A DNA stretch of 64,000 bases from positions 1 through 64,000 of the forward strand of contig JAJFLU010000052.1 in assembly GCA_021772515.1 (NCBI GenBank), given 5' to 3'. Position numbers and translations under genes: made by a program. The notes under the pieces were generated by a model. It was not told the DNA's origin. It saw only the letters and a program-made list of their open reading frames with translations, and made no database searches. The DNA is from Opitutales bacterium. Lineage in GTDB: Bacteria > Verrucomicrobiota > Verrucomicrobiia > Opitutales > UBA2987. This document shows, piece by piece, positions 39,872 through 49,231 of this stretch. How positions within the stretch are numbered: position 1 is the stretch's first letter; each line of letters starts with the position of its first letter.

Positions 39872-41047
39872 ATGCCGCCAGCAATTGAGATTACAGATTT
39901 GGTCGAGGACTTGTCGGATATCCGGCGGGCTCTGCGCCAGTATCGAGAGATCATTTTAGCCAGCACGGTGATGTTGGGTGAAATCCCCTCACCCACCAAT
40001 GGCGAAGAGGAGCGGGTTCGTTTTTTGAGCGACCGTTTTATCGAATGCGGGTTGCAGAATATCTCGATTGATGAGGCGGGGAACGCCAGCGCTTTTTTGC
40101 CCGGCACGGAGGGGAAGCGCAACATTCTCCTGGAGGCCCATATGGATACGGTTTTCGATCATTCGGTGGACCATTCCATTGCGGTCGGCACGGATGTTCT
40201 GGCCGGGCCCGGTGTCGCTGACAACAGCTTGGGGGCGGCGGTCATCTCGATTTTGCCCAATTTGCTGGAGCAGCTGGGTTTGCGGTTTTCGAGCAATATC
40301 ATACTGGTCGGTGCGGTGCAGAGTCAGGGGCATGGCGATCTTGCCGGGTTGAGGTTTTTTCTGGAAAACGTGCCAATGCCGATTCACGCGGGCATATGTC
40401 TGGCGGGAATTCACTTGGGGAGGTTGAGCTATTCGTGCTTAGGGATGCTGCGGGGGGAAATCGTTTGCGAGGTGCCGCCGGAGACTTTTTGGGAGAGGTC
40501 AAACGCGAGCGGCGCAATCGTAAAATTAAACGAAATTTTGACCCGAATTCTCGCCATCCCCGAGTTGCAGGATCCGAGGACTTCCCTCATTCTCGGGTCG
40601 ATCAAGGCGGGTAATGCCTTCAATACCGTGCCGGGCAAAGCACTTCTGCGTTTTGAACTCCGCAGTGAAAAGCGGGGAGAGGTTTCCGCCATTCAACGTA
40701 AGATAAATGACATCGTGCGCGATGCGGCGAGTGATTCCGTGGCTAAAGCGGAGTTGCACATCATCACGAGAAGAAAACCGGGCGGCATCAGCAAGGAGCA
40801 TCCGATCATAAAGGGAACTCGCGAAGTCATGGGCGCCCTCGATATCGAGCCGAAAATCGCCCCAAGCGTCGGCGCTCTCTCCGCTCTAATTGCCAAGAAG
40901 ATTCCCGGTGTCACGCTCGGATTGACCACGGGACAGCATCTTCACGAATTCAATGAGCAGATCCAGATTGAGCCGATTTTTACCGGTATCGCGCAGTTAA
41001 TCGGCGTCCTTCAATTGATCGATAAAGGAGTGTGCGATGAAAATTGA
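39872..41047 (+). CDS. M20-family peptidase homologue with degenerate active site
   Basis: This 391-residue protein has the two-domain M20 layout (catalytic 30-190 and 290-385, dimerisation insert between). Metal ligands His90 (EAHMDT) and Asp117 (GVADNSLGAA) are kept, and a C-terminal His remains in TTGQHLHEF. The catalytic Glu-Glu pair, expected in a VGNVGEEGLGDLRG-like stretch, is replaced: VGAVQSQGHGDLAG gives Ser151-Gln152. The next ligand region (LAGIHLGRLSY) also lacks the usual Asp or Glu. A hydrolase activity is therefore doubtful. The gene overlaps the GT81 gene by 11 bp and is first in the operon. Confidence 0.88.
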   Translation: MPPAIEITDLVEDLSDIRRALRQYREIILASTVMLGEIPSPTNGEEERVRFLSDRFIECGLQNISIDEAGNASAFLPGTEGKRNILLEAHMDTVFDHSVDHSIAVGTDVLAGPGVADNSLGAAVISILPNLLEQLGLRFSSNIILVGAVQSQGHGDLAGLRFFLENVPMPIHAGICLAGIHLGRLSYSCLGMLRGEIVCEVPPETFWERSNASGAIVKLNEILTRILAIPELQDPRTSLILGSIKAGNAFNTVPGKALLRFELRSEKRGEVSAIQRKINDIVRDAASDSVAKAELHIITRRKPGGISKEHPIIKGTREVMGALDIEPKIAPSVGALSALIAKKIPGVTLGLTTGQHLHEFNEQIQIEPIFTGIAQLIGVLQLIDKGVCDEN

Positions 41048-42017
41048 CGACTGGCTGCTGAACAACACCTTCCACCACGAGGTTTTTTGGGACCTGCTCG
41101 GGCTGATCAAGGCCAAGGAGGAAAAAGGCCTGAAGATTTCCCTGTGCATTCCCACCCTGAATGAGGAAAAAACCATCGGCAAGGAGGTCGTGCTTTTTAA
41201 CTCGGAGTTGAAAAAACGGTATCCTCTGCTGGACGAAATCGCGGTCATCGATTCGGGATCGGCGGACCGGACGCGCGAGGTGGCCGCCTCGTTCGGGGCC
41301 GACGTTTATCTGGCCTCGGAAATTTTGCCCGAAATGGGTAATAAACCGGGAAAAGGCGAGAATCTCTGGAAGGCCATTTATCAGCTCAAGGGAGACATCA
41401 TCTGCTATGTCGATGCGGACATCAAGAACATCCACCCGCGTTTTGTTTATGGATTGGTGGCGCCCCTCATATTCCGTGATGAGATCAAGTATGTGAAGGC
41501 ATTTTACGACCGCCCGCTGGCCTATTCGCATAATATTCGCCCCTCGGGGGGAGGCCGTGTGACGGAGATTTTAGTGAGGCCGCTTTTCTCGCTGTTTTTC
41601 CCGGAGTTAGCGGCAATTATCCAGCCTCTGTCGGGGGAATACGCGGTGCGGCGGGAAGTCCTTGAGAACATTCCATTTCCCATCGGGTATGGTGTGGAAA
41701 CGACGCATTTGATCGATGTTTACCGGAAATGGGGACTCGGGGCAATCGGCCAAACCGACCTCGACCAGCGTGTCCACCGCAATCAACCGGTGGAGGCTCT
41801 GGGCAGGATGTCCTTCGGCATTCTGCAAAGTTTTTTCAAACGTCTGGATGAAAATTGCAAAGCCGGAAAGGAGTCCGAAATGAGCACTCTTTATCGGAAT
41901 TTCCATGCCCATCATCGACATTTCAAGCAGGTCACCAAGGAGATCGTCGAGGAGGAGCGGCCACCGATGATTTCCATACCTGCGTATCGCCGCAAATACG
42001 GCCTGCCGGAATCGTAA
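41037..42017 (+). CDS. gpgS: Glucosyl-3-phosphoglycerate synthase-like GT81 glycosyltransferase
   Basis: This 326-residue protein matches the GpgS/GT81 group, which transfers glucose from an NDP-glucose to 3-phosphoglycerate, the first step to glucosylglycerate. Marks are LCIPTLNEEKTIGKE at 36-50, the DAD motif in ICYVDADIKN near 121, PSGGGRVTEILVRPL near 168-182 and a His-rich C-terminal part. The gene overlaps the M20-like gene and is followed 4 bp later by a GT4 gene and then by a HAD gene, so the operon appears to assemble a small charged sugar. Substrate is inferred from family. Confidence 0.85.
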   Translation: MKIDDWLLNNTFHHEVFWDLLGLIKAKEEKGLKISLCIPTLNEEKTIGKEVVLFNSELKKRYPLLDEIAVIDSGSADRTREVAASFGADVYLASEILPEMGNKPGKGENLWKAIYQLKGDIICYVDADIKNIHPRFVYGLVAPLIFRDEIKYVKAFYDRPLAYSHNIRPSGGGRVTEILVRPLFSLFFPELAAIIQPLSGEYAVRREVLENIPFPIGYGVETTHLIDVYRKWGLGAIGQTDLDQRVHRNQPVEALGRMSFGILQSFFKRLDENCKAGKESEMSTLYRNFHAHHRHFKQVTKEIVEEERPPMISIPAYRRKYGLPES

Positions 42018-42021
42018 AGCG

Positions 42022-43476
42022 ATGACATTGAAGGTCGCCATCGTCCACTATCACCTGAAACCGGGTGGTGTCACCCGCGTGATTGAGAGTGCGGTCGCTG
42101 CGCTTGGCCAGTTGGATATCAAACCGGCAATCTTGCACGGCGAACCGCACCGGGAAGCCCTTTTGGCGGGTGAAAGGTATGTTGCGAGGTTGGGATATAG
42201 TGAGTCGACAGGCAGCCCCAAACCCGAGGAGCTTTACGATTCGCTGATTCAAGCTGCGCGCGCCGAGTTGGGGGCTTTGCCGGATTTGTGGCATATTCAC
42301 AACCATTCGCTGGGGAAAAATCCCGCGCTCACCGCCGCCTGTCGTTTGCTGGCCGAAAATGGGCATCGGCTGATGCTGCAAATTCACGATTTCCCCGAGG
42401 ATGGCCGCCCGGCGAACTACCGGAAGCTCTTTAAGTATCTGAAAGGTTGGAGAGAAACCCCGGAAAACGCCCCCTACCCCACGGCATCGCAGATCCATTA
42501 TGCAGTCCTCAATCCGCGAGATGCCGGGATTTTGAAAAGCGCCGGAATGCCGGAAAATCGATTGCACATCCTGCCCAATCCGATCTCTCTACCGGAGGCC
42601 AATTCCGGTGCTGAGGAGGGGCAATTTCCTAAACTGGAGGGAGGCCCTCTGACACTTTACCCGACGAGAGGCATACGCAGAAAAAACCTCGGGGAATTCC
42701 TGCTGTGGGCAACGCTGGCGGAAAAAGGAGAGCGATTTGCCACCACCCTCGCCCCGGAAAATCCGATGTGGCAACCCCGGCATGATCGTTGGGCGCAGTT
42801 TGGCAAGGAATTGAATATACCAGCGGATTTCTCCGTTTTGGAAAGTCACGGGGGACCGTTTTTCGGTTGGTTGGCCGCTGCCGATCAATTGATCACCACG
42901 AGCGTGGCGGAGGGCTTCGGGATGGCGTTTCTGGAATCGTTTTTACTGGGAAAATCGCTCGTTGGCCGGGATCTCCCGGAGATCACGGCGGATTTCGGAA
43001 TCGATCTGAGCGAACTTTACGAGCGGCTGGACATCCCTCTTGAGTTGGTGGACGAACAAGGACTTCGGGAGCGGCTCCAAAAGGCCATGCAAGATTTTTA
43101 CCACACCTATGGAAGAAGATTGCCCGAAAATGCGGTCGAGCGCGCCATGAGTTCAATGGTCAAGGAAGGCAATGTTGACTTCGGGCGACTGGACGAACCA
43201 CTGCAGGAAGCGGTGATTAAATCCCTGTTGGAAAATCCGGACCTGCGGTCGGAAATGCGGCCATCCGTACTGAGCAAGGGCAGGAATGACAAACTCCTGA
43301 GCGAAAACCGGCGGATCGTTTTGGGGAATTACAGCCTGGAATCCTATGGAGCCCGATTGGCGAAAATCTACAAAGCTCTTTGCGAAAAACCCACTGAAAC
43401 CCCGCGCTCGATCGACCACGAAAAGTTGCTCGATGGGTTTCTCCGGCCGGAGACATTTTCTCTTTTGCGTTGTTGA
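42022..43476 (+). CDS. GT4-type glycosyltransferase
   Basis: This 484-residue protein has a GT-B fold. The N-terminal domain contains HYHLKPGGVTRVIESA near 9-24, and the C-terminal domain has PTRGIRRKNLGEFLLWA and the E-x7-E motif in AEGFGMAFLESFLLG, typical of retaining GT4 enzymes. A C-terminal extension of about 120 residues follows the usual end. Position directly behind GpgS suggests that it adds a further sugar to glucosylglycerate, as known for mannosylglucosylglycerate in some bacteria, but this is inferred. Operon gene 3. Confidence 0.82.
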   Translation: MTLKVAIVHYHLKPGGVTRVIESAVAALGQLDIKPAILHGEPHREALLAGERYVARLGYSESTGSPKPEELYDSLIQAARAELGALPDLWHIHNHSLGKNPALTAACRLLAENGHRLMLQIHDFPEDGRPANYRKLFKYLKGWRETPENAPYPTASQIHYAVLNPRDAGILKSAGMPENRLHILPNPISLPEANSGAEEGQFPKLEGGPLTLYPTRGIRRKNLGEFLLWATLAEKGERFATTLAPENPMWQPRHDRWAQFGKELNIPADFSVLESHGGPFFGWLAAADQLITTSVAEGFGMAFLESFLLGKSLVGRDLPEITADFGIDLSELYERLDIPLELVDEQGLRERLQKAMQDFYHTYGRRLPENAVERAMSSMVKEGNVDFGRLDEPLQEAVIKSLLENPDLRSEMRPSVLSKGRNDKLLSENRRIVLGNYSLESYGARLAKIYKALCEKPTETPRSIDHEKLLDGFLRPETFSLLRC

Positions 43477-43512
43477 ACTAGCCGCACCGAGGCATCCTTC
43501 ATTTATGGAAAC

Positions 43513-44397
43513 ATGAGCGATTTGCAGACAATAATAAAGACATTCACCTCTCCATTGGCCCCGATCGACACCGGGATGGCGCCTCGGCTCGCCAAGCTGG
43601 AAAACATCAAGGCGGCGGCTTTCGATATTTATGGAACCATGCTGATTTCGGGTTCGGGCGACATCGGAACGCTTCTTGAGAAAAATACTGAAAACATCAT
43701 GCGTTCCTGTCTCGAAGATGTCGGTTTCGAGCTTCGAGTTGAAAATAAGCCAGACAAACTATCTGACCGATTTCAAGCCCACATCAAGACTGCGTGGGAT
43801 CGGCGAAAAGCTGAGGGCATTGAGTATCCCGAAGTGGAGATACGGGAAGTGTGGAAAGATTTTTTGGACAAACTGGTTTTGGAAAACCTGTTGAAAGACA
43901 ACTTCCCATCCGCAGCGATAGAGGCCCTTTCATTGTCTTACGAATGCCGTGTCAACCCGGTCTGGCCCATGCCTGGTGTCCATGGCATATTAAGCGAAAT
44001 TCGGAAATCGGGACTGCAACTTGGCATTGTTTCCAACGCCCAATTTTATACACCGCTGATACTTGAAGAGTTGAGAGAACCGGAAAGCCTGGCCAATTTT
44101 TTTGAGCCACAACTCTGCGTATGGTCTTACCGGGAAAGGGAAGCCAAGCCCTCGACCCGCCTCTTCGCTAAATTGGCCGATCAATTGCGGAAGCGGGACA
44201 TCCAACCGAAGGAAACTCTCTATGTGGGCAACGATATGAGAAACGATATTCTGCCCGCTCAAGAAATTGGTTTCAAGACAGCGCTTTTCGCTGGAGATCG
44301 GCGTTCCCTGAGAATGCGTGAGGGCGATCCTCTATGCAGTGGAATTGTCCCAGACCTGGTAATTACCTCCCTCGATCAGTTGCCAAAATGCCTTTGA
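43513..44397 (+). CDS. HAD-family hydrolase with DxY active site
   Basis: This 294-residue protein is a HAD-superfamily member: nucleophile Asp38 in AAFDIYGTM, Ser/Thr motif in IVSNAQF, a Lys in EAKPSTRLF and the acidic motif YVGNDMRNDIL. The second position of motif I is Tyr40, as in haloacid dehalogenases, where phosphatases usually have Asp. Even so, in this operon the natural role would be a phosphatase for glucosyl-3-phosphoglycerate, which normally needs that Asp. The role is open. A 36-bp gap separates it from the GT4 gene. Confidence 0.85.
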   Translation: MSDLQTIIKTFTSPLAPIDTGMAPRLAKLENIKAAAFDIYGTMLISGSGDIGTLLEKNTENIMRSCLEDVGFELRVENKPDKLSDRFQAHIKTAWDRRKAEGIEYPEVEIREVWKDFLDKLVLENLLKDNFPSAAIEALSLSYECRVNPVWPMPGVHGILSEIRKSGLQLGIVSNAQFYTPLILEELREPESLANFFEPQLCVWSYREREAKPSTRLFAKLADQLRKRDIQPKETLYVGNDMRNDILPAQEIGFKTALFAGDRRSLRMREGDPLCSGIVPDLVITSLDQLPKCL

Positions 44398-44402
44398 CTT
44401 CT

Positions 44403-44963
44403 CTAAACGCCCAACGCCTTCGCATGGGAAAAGGCGAAGAGCAATTTCCATTCGCACATTTGTATTTCCTGGCAGAGGCTTTCAATTTTGGAGCCGGTCC
44501 CGGTAGATTCCGAGCACAGATCGACGAATCCGTAGGGATCCCATTTCGATAAAGGTGAAAAAATATCGTCACTCTCATGGGTAGAAATCTGTTGCGCATT
44601 TTCCAATAATTTTGGCCATATGGGATGCTGCCCGACACGCCGAAACCAGTATTTGGAGTTGCCGTAGTCGCCTTCGCGCCGGTGCATGATTCCATGCCAA
44701 TGACTTCCCGTGGAGTTGTCCACCTGTTGACTAATCCCATGCGATTCGTCCAGATAACCGTGCAGCAGCCACAGACCCGACAGGCAGCATCGGGCCATCG
44801 AATCATCTTTCACGTCATGGCCTTCAAACGCCTTATTAACCGTGAGTACATGCAGAGCTGCGAAAACCGATATATCGGGGCGTCCGGAATCGAGCGGGAG
44901 CAACGTTGCCGGTTTTGTTAATGGACCCAATACAGGCCCGAATCCGTTGCATTTATCGTTCAT
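44403..44963 (-). CDS. Conserved hypothetical protein with WHGIMHRRE motif
   Basis: This 186-residue protein has a helical core with GLWLLHGYLDESHGISQQV near 61-79 and then SHWHGIMHRREGDYGNSKYWF near 86-106, followed by RRVGQHPIWPKL. The many His, Trp and Arg residues in this block look like an active or binding site, but no named family can be given with safety. No signal peptide. It starts 16 bp after the AsmA-like gene on the same strand and is probably in its operon. Confidence 0.7.
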   Translation of the reverse strand: MNDKCNGFGPVLGPLTKPATLLPLDSGRPDISVFAALHVLTVNKAFEGHDVKDDSMARCCLSGLWLLHGYLDESHGISQQVDNSTGSHWHGIMHRREGDYGNSKYWFRRVGQHPIWPKLLENAQQISTHESDDIFSPLSKWDPYGFVDLCSESTGTGSKIESLCQEIQMCEWKLLFAFSHAKALGV

Positions 44964-44979
44964 CAGGAGAACAATTCAA

Positions 44980-47900
44980 TCATCCGTCCTTAAGGATTTG
45001 AAAGATGCTTTTGAGAAGCTCTTCCTCGCGGGTGGGCTTTTTTACGGGGTTGAGCTTATCGGAATCGGGCACTGGTTCCGGTTCTGGATTTGTCTCAGAT
45101 TGTGCCGAATCCCCTGTTTCATTTGATTTTTCCAGGTCAACTTTTCTGCCGCCACCGACACCAAAAAAGCCAAGAGTCGAGCTTTTCAAAATACGGTCCA
45201 GTTCCGATTTGTCTGGATTGCCCAAAGAGCCTTTGATGGCAAAAGATGGCCCAAGATAATAACCATCCTCAGTTTGCTGGTCCTTCAAATGCCCCAACTC
45301 ATTCAGCAGGTAAGCCGCCTCCTCCTTGGCCGCTATCTGCGCTTTGACACTCAAGGGCTGGTCGAGAAATGGGATGCCTTTCCGATAGGTGACACTGCCC
45401 TCCCCGGCCATAATTATTTGAGGACCTCGAACCAGCAAATCGGTCATGTTGAAATTTAAATCATTTCCGCGGACAGCCTTGATCTTCATTTCCTCAAACT
45501 TGATTTCCCGCAACAAATTCGCTGCTCGATTGGCGGTGTTGATCTGGCGCACTTTATCCCCCGCAAGCAAATCCAGACCGCCCAGAAGCACCGAAGCCGC
45601 CTGCCCCTTTTGACCGCGGGGCAATGCCCGAAAAATGCCTTCGGATCGACTTTGCAGATAGAATTCTCCCTGGGCAGTATCGAGCAAAATCTCCGGGTTT
45701 TCGGCTTCCCCACTCATAGCTCCGGTAAGGTCAAAAATTCCCTCTACAAGCGGACGCTCCTGTGGATTGCCCCTACGAAGAAAAGAACCAATATCAAAAT
45801 TGGCTATCCCCAATTGAGCTACCAGCGAATAAGGTTTGATTTTACCGGAGTTAAAATTGATCTCCCCTTTCAAATCCAGCGGATTCCCCGCCGAACCTGA
45901 ATTTTTTGACTCAATAAACAATTGATTCGGTGAGGCTCGAAATACCGCATTAAATTCATCCAACTCACCTATACCCGGATAAATCACCTGCCCGATATCC
46001 AAACTCGCTTCCCCTGTATATCCGGTCCAAAACGGCTTTAAGTCTCTTTTTCTGGAGGAAACAACCAAAGGTTTGGGGGCTTCATCAGGCTTCGAAATTT
46101 CTTCCTTTTTTTCGAGAAAATCGGTCAAAGAAAGCACATCGGCAATGACCAGGCTTTTCCCCTCGGCAGAAATCTGAAACCGAGCGCCAGCGTCTTGGGG
46201 TTCAAATAGAATAGTCAGTAAAAGGTCCGAATTCCCGCCACTGCCCTGAAGTGTTATCGGGGCTTGCAACTGGAAACTCCCATCCTCCATTTTCCCCTCG
46301 AAGGAAAATTCGCCACGCTCAATTGTGTTTTCAGGAGCTTTTGTAGAGTGTAAATCCTTGATTAAAAGCTGCCCAGAAACACTCTGCCGATCTTGCAAAT
46401 CGATTGTGCCGCTAAAGGCCAAAAGACCTGAATCGGCGCTGAGGTATCTTGCAAAAAGAGGCTGCCGGGCCAAATACCCAATATCCGCCTGAACCTCGCC
46501 GGATGCTTTGCCAAAAATCGGTTCATCGCTAATATCGAACGATAGTTCGCCGTCGCCCGAAAGCGCGGATTTCCTTCCCGAGCGAATAAGCAGATCTTTC
46601 CAGGATAACACCAGTTCATCCCCACCAAATGCTATCGTAGGTATTACGCTAATTGATAAATCGTCGAGGAGAGCCTCGCCATTGCGGGAAAGGTCGATTC
46701 CTCCGACCAACAATGCGGACTCGGTTTTCAAATCAAATTTCTTGCGGTCCGATGAAAGTATCAACTCGCCCGAAACGGTCTTCCCCGAAAGTTGATAATC
46801 CAGAATATAGGGAGCCAGCAATTCGACTGGTAAATCGCTAAATTCCAGGCGCGCCAAATCCCCGGATTGCTCTACTGAAAGCTGCCAATCGCCCTCAACC
46901 GGGATCGGAAAACTGATCGGTTGCAGCGTCTCTCCCTGAAGATAAACCTCCCCTTCTTCAGTCCTCAAATTCCAGTTAAAATTTGCAATTTTCAATGACT
47001 CTTTTCCCAAAACGAATTGAAAAGATTGCTCCAAACTCAAGGGCGAAGCGGGCATGCCGCCGAGTTGGCTTGCGAACGGCTGCCGGTAAAGCTCCTTCAG
47101 TTGTGTCGTGAGTTTTCCACCCGCCTTCAGCATTCCCGGCCTGTTTGAGGTCAATTCAACACTGCCATCGAGGGTTCCCTCCACCAAAAGACTACTCCCC
47201 GAGCGCATTTCCAGACTATTCAGATTGAAACTCAGCTCTTCTGCAGAATAACCGAAATACCCCTCCAAAATAATATCAATATCCTCAAAATACTCCCTGC
47301 CTTCCCGGTTGTAGGACACTCCGTCGACCTTCAATGGCTCGGTAATCCGAGCTTTTAAGAACCCATTTTCTTTGGCCACGGCAAATTTCCCTGATAACAA
47401 TCCGCCCGTCACTGCCTCTTTTGAGGGCAATTGAGCAAACCAATCGACGGGCAAACGGTCGATTTCAAGAGTCAGCAGATTTCCCTGTGCTTGCTTAAAT
47501 CCCAAATCATCGGCCCGGGGGTTGACTTGAAACGGACTGCTGCTGGCAAGATCGAGCACCCTCTTCCGGGCATTCAAATCGTCAATGTTCGCCCTCAATT
47601 TATTGACTCTATATCCGCTCTCCTGATGATCGATATCGATCTCTGCGTGAATTCCGAGAGGTGGAACATCCCGCAATTCAGGAGAAATTGCTTGCAGGCT
47701 ATTTAATTGGGCATCAATCGACGATTTAAGTGAACCGCTGCGGTTTACCAAGGAATAATCGTAAGTTCCCGAACCATTGGAGCTAAAATCCGGTAAGGGA
47801 ATCCCCGCTGCAAACGGCCTTAATTGCGCGCTTGAGGTGTTTAAACTAAAACGTCCGCGAAATTCCGAATTTTTGGCCACATAATCGTTATTCAAATCAA

Positions 47901-48783
47901 ATAACGCCTCTCTTTCACCCAGTGAGTTGATAACCGCCACATGTAGTTGGAGAGATTCTCCGCCAAAATCATCCCTTTTCACCGAAACCTCTTTCCGCAA
48001 AGCGATTTCTCCATCGAAAGCCGCTCCTCTCGCATAGGCGGTCGTGACGATCCTGAGGTCCGATAAACCGGACTCATTACTCTGGGTAAAAGTCGCTTCA
48101 CCGTCGAATTTCACCCCGGAAACGGGAGCGTCGGGAGTTTGATCCACCAAAGAACCTTCCATCTGCAAAGTGGCGCTGGCGCCCGGTATAATCTCCTTAC
48201 CCGAAACGATGAATTCCATTTCCCGCGAGGCCGGCAATAAGACTTTGCCCTCCACTGACAAATGGTCCACCCAAAGTCCGTAACCACTATCGGTATAGCG
48301 CAAAATCCCTGGAAACGAAATTTCCTTTCCCACTATTTTCTGATCGCTCGACGAAGATTCCCCTCCACCCGAAATACCCGGAGGCAGTTCGATATTTCCT
48401 TTCTCATGCTCCTCTAAAATTCTGGAAAGATCAACCTCGAGACCGGAAACCTTGACCATAGATATTTTTACTTCCTTTTCCCTCCATACTTCATGCAGGG
48501 AAAACTCCAGCTTGGCCTCACCGACAATAACTTCCCAATCTTTATCCGAATAGGACAGATTTTTAAATTCCAGACTTCCCGGGAGCAAGTGGACTTCTTC
48601 AACATCCAGCGTTCCCTCAACGGTATCTTCCAATGCGGTCAAAATCAGGGTTTTGGGGAACCAGGGAGTGAACAGCAATAGGGCGATACACCCAAAAAAA
48701 ATTAATGAGGCAACAAATAGAACCAGAATTATTTTAAGAATTTTCACCTTCGAACCAAAATGTAAAAAATCCAGTGTCGGCAT
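44980..48783 (-). CDS. Large AsmA/TamB-clan protein
   Basis: This 1267-residue protein has one N-terminal membrane helix (residues 13-36) and a very long periplasmic part made of repeating beta-strand units. The AsmA-like C-terminal region has GKINFNSGKIKPYSL-like strands and LVEGIFDLTGAMSGEAENP near 1050-1070, then LVRGPQIIMAGEGSVTYR. The last 90 residues are charged and rich in Pro, ending in a helical tail. Such proteins carry phospholipids to the outer membrane. A second protein of the clan is encoded by the ydbH-like gene at 8011-9945. A short downstream gene may be coupled to it. Confidence 0.83.
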   Translation of the reverse strand: MPTLDFLHFGSKVKILKIILVLFVASLIFFGCIALLLFTPWFPKTLILTALEDTVEGTLDVEEVHLLPGSLEFKNLSYSDKDWEVIVGEAKLEFSLHEVWREKEVKISMVKVSGLEVDLSRILEEHEKGNIELPPGISGGGESSSSDQKIVGKEISFPGILRYTDSGYGLWVDHLSVEGKVLLPASREMEFIVSGKEIIPGASATLQMEGSLVDQTPDAPVSGVKFDGEATFTQSNESGLSDLRIVTTAYARGAAFDGEIALRKEVSVKRDDFGGESLQLHVAVINSLGEREALFDLNNDYVAKNSEFRGRFSLNTSSAQLRPFAAGIPLPDFSSNGSGTYDYSLVNRSGSLKSSIDAQLNSLQAISPELRDVPPLGIHAEIDIDHQESGYRVNKLRANIDDLNARKRVLDLASSSPFQVNPRADDLGFKQAQGNLLTLEIDRLPVDWFAQLPSKEAVTGGLLSGKFAVAKENGFLKARITEPLKVDGVSYNREGREYFEDIDIILEGYFGYSAEELSFNLNSLEMRSGSSLLVEGTLDGSVELTSNRPGMLKAGGKLTTQLKELYRQPFASQLGGMPASPLSLEQSFQFVLGKESLKIANFNWNLRTEEGEVYLQGETLQPISFPIPVEGDWQLSVEQSGDLARLEFSDLPVELLAPYILDYQLSGKTVSGELILSSDRKKFDLKTESALLVGGIDLSRNGEALLDDLSISVIPTIAFGGDELVLSWKDLLIRSGRKSALSGDGELSFDISDEPIFGKASGEVQADIGYLARQPLFARYLSADSGLLAFSGTIDLQDRQSVSGQLLIKDLHSTKAPENTIERGEFSFEGKMEDGSFQLQAPITLQGSGGNSDLLLTILFEPQDAGARFQISAEGKSLVIADVLSLTDFLEKKEEISKPDEAPKPLVVSSRKRDLKPFWTGYTGEASLDIGQVIYPGIGELDEFNAVFRASPNQLFIESKNSGSAGNPLDLKGEINFNSGKIKPYSLVAQLGIANFDIGSFLRRGNPQERPLVEGIFDLTGAMSGEAENPEILLDTAQGEFYLQSRSEGIFRALPRGQKGQAASVLLGGLDLLAGDKVRQINTANRAANLLREIKFEEMKIKAVRGNDLNFNMTDLLVRGPQIIMAGEGSVTYRKGIPFLDQPLSVKAQIAAKEEAAYLLNELGHLKDQQTEDGYYLGPSFAIKGSLGNPDKSELDRILKSSTLGFFGVGGGRKVDLEKSNETGDSAQSETNPEPEPVPDSDKLNPVKKPTREEELLKSIFQILKDG

Positions 48784-48970
48784 TCATTATTCGATACTAT
48801 TCATCTGAAGCCAATATCATAAATAAAATTAAAAGAAATTTACACCAATCGGCCTTATTACGAGTCAGGACCAATATTGTAAGCCTCTGGAACAACTAAC
48901 AGGGTCGATGCTCGCTTTTTAGGCACCCTCTTAGACAAGGGTCTCTTTATGTCGTTCCGAAGAAACGTTT

Positions 48971-49231
48971 CTACCGTAAATTACGCAGTTTCAACAACTT
49001 TTGCATAAGGCTTTTTAGAGAAACGCTCAGGCCCGGTTTACTTCGCGTTGGCCCAAACAGGTGGGTTACTGTTCGCCTCGATCGCCTAAGCTTTCGATCC
49101 AGCATCTTGTAAATGATTATTTTTTTTCGGATTGAGTCAATAAATCCCATATGGCGCCAATTTCGACGCTTTAAATAATCCCGTTTCAATCTTTGATACG
49201 GATAGAGAATTGGTTGGAGAAATTTTTCCAT
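48971..49231 (-). CDS. Small basic protein coupled to the GbsR-like gene
   Basis: This 86-residue protein is very rich in Lys and Arg (predicted pI far above 10) and contains an RLKRDYLKRRNWRHMGF stretch and an MLDRKLRRSRR stretch. It has no membrane segment. Its ATG shares one base with the stop codon of the preceding regulator gene (TGATG), which suggests translational coupling. It could be a nucleic-acid-binding protein or a chance frame; no family is recognised. Confidence 0.4.
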   Translation of the reverse strand: MEKFLQPILYPYQRLKRDYLKRRNWRHMGFIDSIRKKIIIYKMLDRKLRRSRRTVTHLFGPTRSKPGLSVSLKSLMQKLLKLRNLR

